From Phragmites australis (Eukaryota; Streptophyta; Magnoliopsida; Poales; Poaceae), in the NCBI RefSeq assembly GCF_958298935.1, contig NC_084942.1, positions 8,997,501 through 9,061,500 on the forward strand: DNA of 64,000 nucleotides. Reading direction: 5' to 3'. Positions 57,369 through 64,000 of the stretch are shown piece after piece; the stretch's first letter is position 1; each line of letters starts with the position of its first letter. The notes under the pieces are model-generated. The model saw only the letters and a list, made by a program, of their open reading frames with translations, ran no database searches and was not told the DNA's origin. The translations under genes and the position numbers were made by a program.

Positions 57369-58179
57369 TGTTGGGATATTTATCGTAACGCAGTGAATAG
57401 TAGACTCGTAACAATCAGTGTAATAATTGTTCTGTCTTATTATTATAACGGCTAGATAGGGTTATTTATAGTCATACACCTCAACTGTCATGATCATTAT
57501 AACATTTGTATCCTTTATCTACAAGAATATTTCTTTTAACACTAGAAACTAATAATTGTTCTGTCTTATTATTATAACGGCTAGATAGGGTTATTTATAG
57601 TCATACACCTCAACTGTCATGATCATTATAACATTTGTATCCTTTATCTACAAGAATATTTCTTTTAACACTAGAAAATATTCTAAGATATTCTAGGTAT
57701 TACTGTCAATGTACATTTGCAGAGCACTATCCTAACCGAACATGACACGTGTCCCAGGGGCCTGCATCAGGTCCCCCTTTGGGGCTACTGGCGGATTCTC
57801 TTTGGTCATCTTCCTGCTAGATTCTTGTTAACCCGTAGGCTACTCTTAGGGTAGGTCTTCGTTCTCTTACCGAAGGTCCTTGTGTCGCACCCCTTCATCC
57901 TCAGGGTATCGTTCTACCTTTCGTCATCTAGGCTTCATCGCATCCCTTCGTCCTTTGGTCCTCACTTTCGAGCTTTGCTCCACTTCCGCCCTTTGGCATT
58001 CCCTTTTTCATGTGCACCCTTCGGGAGAGATTATCACTTGTATCCTCGAACCTCCAATCCTTCGTTGTCCGTCCTTCGGCCTGATCTCTACAGACCATAG
58101 GGAAAACAAAAAGGGATTGGCTGATATAGTCTAAGTCAACGAGTGGGGGCCAATATGGTACCCCCCCCCCCCCCCAACA
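57369..58179 (+). mobile_element. Copia-type solo LTR (811 bp)
   Basis: It runs from TGTTGGGATATTT to CCCCCCAACA, with perfect 7-bp inverted ends TGTTGGG/CCCAACA. Flanks GGGCA (57364-57368) and GGGTA (58180-58184) form a 5-bp duplication with one change. It contains a tandem 129-bp duplication and near its end a run of 17 C. No coding interior is present. Small open frames at 57880-58134 lie inside it. Confidence 0.8.
57422..57678. repeat. Near-perfect 129-bp tandem duplication in the solo LTR
   Basis: Units start at 57422 and 57551 with AATAATTGTTCTGTC and run to ACACTAGAAA. I see no difference over the length except at the last few bases. Each holds TTATTTATAG, a TATA-like site, so the LTR may have a doubled promoter. 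Confidence 0.9.
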
Positions 58180-58816
58180 GGGTATTACATTGAGAGTTAT
58201 ATTGAGGATTAACTATTTACTGGTAGTCATCGGTTAAAACGTATCAGCATTCAGCTGTATAGTTTATTCTGTGCATCAATCAATTGTAAAATTACTGAAA
58301 AACAGGTAGCCACCAGTGGATGTTGTAAAATTCTAGAGCTATATAAGTTGTTGATCAGATTTAAGAAGAGCATTATCAGGTTTCAGGTCCAAACAATTCA
58401 AGCAATATTAAGCGACGAACATTAACCTAGTGCTCTTGCTCTTACTAAGGAAGGAATCTACAGCATAAAGTGCTCACAACGTAATAACCTTTTACATATG
58501 ATTTCATGGTTTGTGAACCATGTTAGAGTACTTGGTTCGCAAAACCATGTTAAAACTAATCTACAGCTAGAAAACCAACCCTGGTACATGTGGAAACCAG
58601 ACAGTAAGCGGGCAGCGTATAACCCTCCTTAGAGTTATTCCAGAAGCAATATTTTTTTTCAGTAAGCGCAATGACTACTGTTGGACAAGACGATCATGTG
58701 TGCAAGTACTATGAAAAGCACATCATCCACATAACTTAGCTATTAGAGTCCTGGGATATATATTTATGAACATATTCATAAAATCTGAGGACAAATGTCA
58801 TAAGCCTGCACTCACA
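58180..58816. other. Gene-free sequence downstream of the unidentified exons
   Basis: No repeat or gene was recognised. It may include the 3' UTR of the minus-strand exon-like segments that follow. Confidence 0.3.
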
Positions 58817-59605
58817 TCATTTTGTAATGGTGCAGATGCTTTCCTCTTCCTGCCACATCATCTTGTACAGGCAACGCTTCAGCTCAAGTCTTGACAAGTT
58901 TCCTGCTTGAGTAAATGCCATCACCATCATCAATTAAGAACAGAAAATAACTGCTAAGAACTAATGACATCCTGAGAAACCTAAAATCACACGAGACGCA
59001 CATACATTTGTGATTTCCTCCATTTCTCAAGCAGGGTGCCCAAAAGAGCTTCCTGTGCATCAACAGTTCAGTCAACATGAAAAATATCTCATGACTCAGG
59101 ATCAAAAGCTTGTCTTGTCGCTTCTTCCCTCCTGGCATTTTCTTTCTCTATGTTAATTTGTTGTCCTGTAGGGTCTAGCTTATTTTTATCCATCAATGCC
59201 TGTGACGAGATATGTATCACCTTTCTGAATATCAACTGAAATATGAAGAGATGAACTTGCACCTGTGGTTTCTTCTCCTCTATGGAATTCAAACGTTGTT
59301 CTTCCTCTTGCTTATATTGCCTTCAGACAAGGCAGGCATCATGACTTTATGAATTATCTAATTTGTATGAAAAAAATTCACGCAAAGGAACTTATGATCA
59401 GGCCAGAGAAACAAAATCACCGAAAACTTCAGCAAGCAAACTACTAGCATCACTAAAGTTTTCTAAGAGACAAGTCAAAATAGATGGGGCCTACTGTAGT
59501 TCCTCTAAAATCAAATACAAGCTCATATGGTACTTGACACCATCATCCACTAAGATCAATTTTACCATTTAACAGAGCATAGCAACAGAGCAGTATATGC
59601 TTACC
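58817..59605 (-). pseudogene. Exon-like segments of an unidentified gene (possibly intact, possibly a remnant)
   Basis: Minus-strand segments look coding. 59320-59263 reads QYKQEEEQRLNSIEEKKPQ and ends at CAG|GTGCAAG. 59199-59096 reads ALMDKNKLDPTGQQINIEKE and then ARREEATRQAFDPE; it joins the previous one in phase 0. 59052 to about 59005 reads EALLGTLLEKWRKSQ and ends before GTATGTG. 58902-58817 can read LSRLELKRCLYKMMWQEEES to a TGA. A further possible exon ends at 59605. Against a working gene: the gap between the second and third segments is only 43 nt, and the phase into the last segment does not fit. The charged, helical composition suggests a coiled coil. I do not recognise the family. 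It lies 350 bp downstream of the PPR stop on the same strand, so it is not simply PPR sequence. Confidence 0.4.
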
Positions 59606-59954
59606 ATCAGTCCACCACTTCTGTTTCTTGGTGAGAACACATGAGCATAGATATGTAATTAACTCGATAGCATCAATAATATCCAGAGATTCTAACGTAA
59701 TTCCTTTCATGCCAAGCAGTATGTTTTCTTAGTTGCAGTCATTGACAGCTAAGTGAATTATGATCTTCTGCAAGTGACTGCCAATCCCTAATCTGCAATA
59801 TTGCTAGATTTTGTTATTACAGTCACAAAAATGTTGCACATGGTGTTTTCTGTATCCAGTTAATTCCTGGTGAAAGATTTCCTGCCACCATACCAGTGCA
59901 CCATGCCACATTACAGTGCACTGTCACTCAATTCGAATTATCTCAGCACCATCA

Positions 59955-62300
59955 TTATCCATCCCCAACAAGAAAAGCTTGTAGCTTGTTGCCACTCTGT
60001 ACCCAGCTAGAGGCAGGATTTTTCTGTACCTTCCTTGATTTCATTAGTGTTCTGATCTCATTTGCTTCACTCCACATCCCCGCCTCAGAATACATGTTCA
60101 TCAGTAGAGTGTAGTAGCCTGAGTGCTCTGGCTTCAACTCAAACAAATGCTCTGCTGCCCATCGTGCTAATTCAATGTGTCCATGTATACGGCAAGCCCC
60201 AAGTAATGCTCCCCAAACATCAGAATTAGCATGAAAAGGCATGTTTCTGATTATTTCAGCAGATTCAGTCAGTTGTCCAGCACGCCCAAGAAGATCTACC
60301 ATGCAAGCATAGTGCATCTGTTGCGGTTTAATATTTTGGGCAAGCATTTGACTGAAGTACTTCTTACCTCTCTCTACAAGCCCACCATGGCTACATGCTG
60401 ACAACACTGCAATGTAAGATACATGATCATAGTCGATACCATCATCCTTCATCAAATCAAACAATTCAAATGCAACATCAATTTGGCCATGCATCCCATA
60501 TCCCAAGATCATAGTGTTCCATGAAGCAACATCCTTTCCTGTAATCCTACTGAAGATCTTTGAGGCAGTATCAAGCATTCCACCTTTAGTGTACAAGTCC
60601 AGCAGTGAATTAGCCAGAAATGGGTGAGTACTTAACAATCTCCTCACTAAAACACCATGAATCTCTTTGCCTTGCTTAAATGCAGATAAATTAGCACATG
60701 CAGACAGACAACCCATGAAGGAAACAGCATCATACTCAACTCCGGAAGACCTCATCTGCTCAAAGAGATGCAGAGATTCAAAACAACATGGACTCTGCGA
60801 GTAACCCAAAATCAAAGTGTTGTATGATACGTCGTCTTTCTCTGACCTGTCAAAAATAATTCTTGCCAAGCTCAGATGCCCACACTTGGCATACACATCA
60901 ATCAAAGCATTTGATACGAACAAATCAGATATTAATCTTCTACGGATTGACCATGCATGGATCTGCTTCCCCATCTTTATAGAGGCCATCCTTGCACAGG
61001 CTGGAAGCAGATTCACAAGTGTGAATGAATTTGGGCATTCGCCATTCTTTTGCATTTCAATGACAAGCCTGAACGCCTCAGTCTCAGCTCCGTTTTGCAC
61101 AAGATTTGCAATCATTGCATTCCAGGAGACCACATTGCGTGCCTCAATTTTTTCAAAGACAGCAGACGCTTTCTCCAAACAACCAAATTTGGCATACATA
61201 TCCATTAGTGAGTTGGCAATGAAAATATCTGATTCCATCGCTCTCTTTATACTATACCCGTGCACCTCCTTCCCCAAATGAAAATAACCAAGATCAACCA
61301 AAGCAGGCAGCAAACTTGACAGCGTTATAGACCCTGGCATGACTCCACACTCTGGCATTGCCCTAAACAGTTCCAGCACATCTTCATAAAGCCCTGCATG
61401 AACAAAGCAACCTATTGCAGAATTCCAAGAAACCTCATTCATCTCCAGTGTTCCGTTAAACACTCGCATTGATGCCTCCAAGTCTCCAAATTTCCCGTAC
61501 ATATCAACCAATGCATTCCCGAGATTCACCACAGAGTCAAGTCCAGCTTTCAACGCCAACCCATGGACACCCAACCCAAACCCCTCCTCCCGCTCCACAC
61601 CACAGGCAGGCACCACCGACACCAAACTCGCCACATTTACCGGAACCCCGCTCCGCATCATCCCCACCACTACCCTCTTCGCGTCATCCAATATCCCGCT
61701 TGCCAAAAATGCCGAGACGAGAGAGTTCCACGAGACGACGTCCCGCGCGGGCATTTCATCAAACACCCTGCGCGCGTCGCTCGCGCGGCCGCAGGCTGCG
61801 TAGAACGCAACGAGCGTGTTTCCGGCGAAGACGTCCGCAAGGTGGCCGCGCCGGAGAGCAGCCGCATGGAGCTCGAGGCCCTTGGCGTAGTGGGCCTCTG
61901 CTGCTGCTGCTGCGGCGGCGGCGGCGTGGAGGGCGAAGGGGAAGGTGCGGTCGTCTGGGCGCACGCCAGAGCGGACCATGCGGTTGTAGACTTGCAGGGC
62001 CTCGGCAGGGAAGGCGGCGGAGGAGAGCGCGCGGGAGAGAGAGTTCCAGAGGAAGGCAGAGCGGAGGCGGAGCGGGTGGCAACGGAGGACGAGGCGCGCC
62101 GAGGGGATGTCGGCGAGCGCGGAGTAGGATAGGAGCAGGGCACCCGCGAGGGGGAGGGACGCGGAGAGGGCGCCGGATACGAGGGCGGCCGCGTGGGCGC
62201 GGTGGAGGAGGAGGTGGCCGCCGCCGCATTGGTGGAGGCGGAGGACGTGCTCGTGGAGGGACGCGGCCGTGAAGACGGTGGCGGGAGCGCGCTGCTGCAT
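59955..62300 (-). CDS. Pentatricopeptide repeat protein, PLS class with E-type C-terminus, 781 aa
   Basis: This single-exon gene starts at ATG 62300 (MQQRAPATVFTAASLHEHV). Repeated P, L and S motifs run through the protein, with the usual anchors: GNTLVAFYAACGRASDARRVF, then DVVSWNSLVSAFL, GNALVDMYGKFGDLEASMRVF, NVVSWNAMIANLVQ, NALIDVYAKCGHLSLARIIF and DVASWNTMILGYGMHGQ (parts shown). The end has E-motif sequence (VWGALLGACRIHGHIELA, YYTLLMNMYSEAGMWSEANE, NPASSWVQ) and then stops. No DYW deaminase domain is attached. PLS-class proteins of this type usually bind organellar RNA and take part in C-to-U editing with a DYW partner. The target is unknown. The N-terminus shows no strong mitochondrial or plastid presequence by eye. 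The first 230 codons are GC-rich with strong open frames on other strands, which are shadows. The gene appears intact. Confidence 0.92.
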   Translation of the reverse strand: MQQRAPATVFTAASLHEHVLRLHQCGGGHLLLHRAHAAALVSGALSASLPLAGALLLSYSALADIPSARLVLRCHPLRLRSAFLWNSLSRALSSAAFPAEALQVYNRMVRSGVRPDDRTFPFALHAAAAAAAAAEAHYAKGLELHAAALRRGHLADVFAGNTLVAFYAACGRASDARRVFDEMPARDVVSWNSLVSAFLASGILDDAKRVVVGMMRSGVPVNVASLVSVVPACGVEREEGFGLGVHGLALKAGLDSVVNLGNALVDMYGKFGDLEASMRVFNGTLEMNEVSWNSAIGCFVHAGLYEDVLELFRAMPECGVMPGSITLSSLLPALVDLGYFHLGKEVHGYSIKRAMESDIFIANSLMDMYAKFGCLEKASAVFEKIEARNVVSWNAMIANLVQNGAETEAFRLVIEMQKNGECPNSFTLVNLLPACARMASIKMGKQIHAWSIRRRLISDLFVSNALIDVYAKCGHLSLARIIFDRSEKDDVSYNTLILGYSQSPCCFESLHLFEQMRSSGVEYDAVSFMGCLSACANLSAFKQGKEIHGVLVRRLLSTHPFLANSLLDLYTKGGMLDTASKIFSRITGKDVASWNTMILGYGMHGQIDVAFELFDLMKDDGIDYDHVSYIAVLSACSHGGLVERGKKYFSQMLAQNIKPQQMHYACMVDLLGRAGQLTESAEIIRNMPFHANSDVWGALLGACRIHGHIELARWAAEHLFELKPEHSGYYTLLMNMYSEAGMWSEANEIRTLMKSRKVQKNPASSWVQSGNKLQAFLVGDG

Positions 62301-64000
62301 GAAATTGTTTGCAGGTGGAAAGGAAAACGCGAGTTGTGGCTAATTACGCGGTGAGTCCTGTAATCATTCGCATTCTTTTTCTCTTATTCATCAGAAAATA
62401 AGACGTGTTATTTAGCCACGTCATCAAAAAATACAAAAATAATTGGTACTCCAAAATAAAAATAGAAATTGAATTTAGTGTCGTTCGTAGATTACATGAA
62501 TCTAAGGATGTCTAATAAGGAAGACGATGCTGTGAGAATCCGGAGATAACAAAGGTGTTGTTGGCCAGTGATAAGACAATGGAGATCGAAAAGCAAAGAG
62601 TAGTTATGGTATTTGTTGCATGGATGGGTGGAGTCGTCATGTGCATGTGGGCTGTGGCAGCAACGACAGGGTGATTAGAGAAGAATGGAAATTTGGGTTT
62701 GTAGAGAACTAGTGTTGCCAAGGTGATGGTGTACGCTCCGTGCTACTGTCGAGTACAATAGAGGTCTTAGCGCTCATGTGCTTGTGGTTCTGAAAAGTGA
62801 ATGTTGATGAGAAGATAGGTGACATTAATTTGATTGGTCCATAAAAGTTTGTCTTTTTTCAGAAAAAATAAGTGAAACTATATAAAAATGATAATGTACC
62901 AACATCTTCCCTTCCTTATGACCCCTATTTTATCAGACTTCTCCTTCGTTCGCACGAGATATAGTGGTTGTGCAATTCCTCTCTGCACTTACACTACTCC
63001 CTGTGGTCTTCAGCGTGCCCAACCTCTATTCCCTTATGCTCTCTCATTTTTTATGAGACTCCCACCTCCCCTTAACGCTTTATTTCATCGCTAGGAAAAT
63101 ACACTAGACCATACGCACTCACCCATCAATACCTAAGCTCGTCATTGACCACATTTACGTGTAGATCTACAATGGTGCGCCAAATCTGAGGTAGGGCATA
63201 GAGAGATGGCTCATGCAAACAAAAAATCTAGGCCCCTTGGGACAACTTTTGGTAAAAAAAATTGAACCGAGGCCTCAAACGGCATGCTTCCCCCGCTTCT
63301 CACGAACACCATTTTAGGAGACCCCTCCTCGTTACACCTGCGATGCAGAAGCGGCCGAACACCCGTGCATATGTTAAATAGAGCCACTGAAGTTTGGAAA
63401 TAATTATCCACAAACGACACTCTCCTTATGAGATCCTAATTATTTGTTTAAGGTTCATTCAAATTTGTTCATAGATCTAGTAAAGATTTTTTTCAGAGAA
63501 CTTAACTGAATTTGTATACTCCTTTACTAAGTAATGATTCAGTTTGCACCAAATGCATGGCATTTTTCTTTTCAGGTATGTATTGAAGCTTGTGCAGTTT
63601 GCTCATGTGTGATGCTTGGAGTTGGTCTTTGGAGAGTTCAGTGATGGCTGAAGTAGTTGTGGTTTTGCCAATGTTATAGATTCTTCTTCAGAGTATGTCC
63701 AATGTAATAAACTTTTCTATTGTCATACTTTACACTTATATACGAAATTATTAATACTAGAAAAATTCCACTAAAATGTAAAAGATTAATGAAAGTAATG
63801 ACATCAACATTTATTCAGCAATTAAACTAAGTGTTCATTCTGTTCAGAGGGATATTGGTCATTATACACTCAAGACAGATAATCTCCAAAAACAAAACTA
63901 GGGTTGCCAAAGGGCCAGCTTCTCCAGCTAATGGATTCTTCTTACAGGATTTTTCGAGGACAACAAACTTATCGGAAATGCTCCTTAGAAAAAAGTTTTT
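62301..64000. other. PPR upstream region and gene-free right edge
   Basis: The first few hundred bases should hold the PPR promoter; no clear TATA box stands out. The T-rich stretch at 62890-63100 and the block at 63200-63420 match nothing I recognise. AG|GTATGTATTG near 63577 resembles a splice junction, but no flanking exon is convincing. Confidence 0.35.

Noticed and set aside
61469..62272. Plus-strand open frames of up to 267 codons opposite the PPR gene
   Set aside because: They are shadows of the GC-rich PPR N-terminal coding region, with Arg/Gly/Pro-rich composition.

Overview
This is a plant nuclear window, almost certainly from a grass (Poaceae). The reasons are host genes with plant introns, a GC-rich intronless PPR gene, and grass-type transposons: Copia and Gypsy LTR elements, Tourist and Stowaway MITEs, hAT elements and a Mutator-like element (MULE) with a plant-mobile-domain gene. 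No species is assigned. There is no bacterial-type operon, CRISPR array or rRNA gene. Everything below comes from reading the sequence; no alignment or database search was run.

Host genes are sparse. (1) 1242-1779 (+) is the last coding exon of a class-I carboxylesterase (CXE, alpha/beta hydrolase); its 5' exon or exons lie outside the window. (2) 17312-24128 (+) is a complete eight-exon gene for the spliceosome/exon-junction factor CWC22, 788 aa, with a hAT element in intron 1. (3) 59955-62300 (-) is a complete intronless 781-aa PLS-class PPR protein with an E-type end. (4) 58817-59605 (-) holds exon-like segments of a gene I could not identify.

The rest is layered transposon sequence. 2.3-8.8 kb is a decayed Copia element. 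Its 3' LTR was split by a 4.8-kb gag-only Copia element with two 1677-bp LTRs and a perfect 5-bp target-site duplication. 8.8-16.7 kb is a mosaic of LTR fragments. 25.3-33.5 kb holds decayed Ty3/Gypsy gag and pol on the minus strand. A 1.17-kb Tourist/PIF-like element there carries a captured beta-1,3-glucanase (GH17) fragment. 33.5-38.4 kb is one LTR inserted, inverted, into another LTR of the same family.

The centrepiece is an about 8.0-kb MULE at 41826-49844. It has about 250-bp terminal inverted repeats (TIRs) built from GC-rich palindromic modules. It carries three minus-strand genes: a MuDR-type transposase, a plant-mobile-domain (PMD) protein of nine exons, and a small GRF-type zinc-finger protein. 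All three are disabled. Six premature stops are all TAG, and two opposite 1-nt frameshifts lie in the PMD gene. About 4 kb away, 53710-54819 is a 1.1-kb fold-back element with the same terminal sequence and a 9-bp target duplication. It looks like a non-autonomous partner that could form a long hairpin RNA.

The right part holds a 1458-bp solo LTR with a perfect GCTAG duplication, an 811-bp Copia-type solo LTR with a near-perfect 129-bp internal duplication, a hAT-like element and a Stowaway MITE. The last 1.7 kb upstream of the PPR gene holds nothing I can identify.
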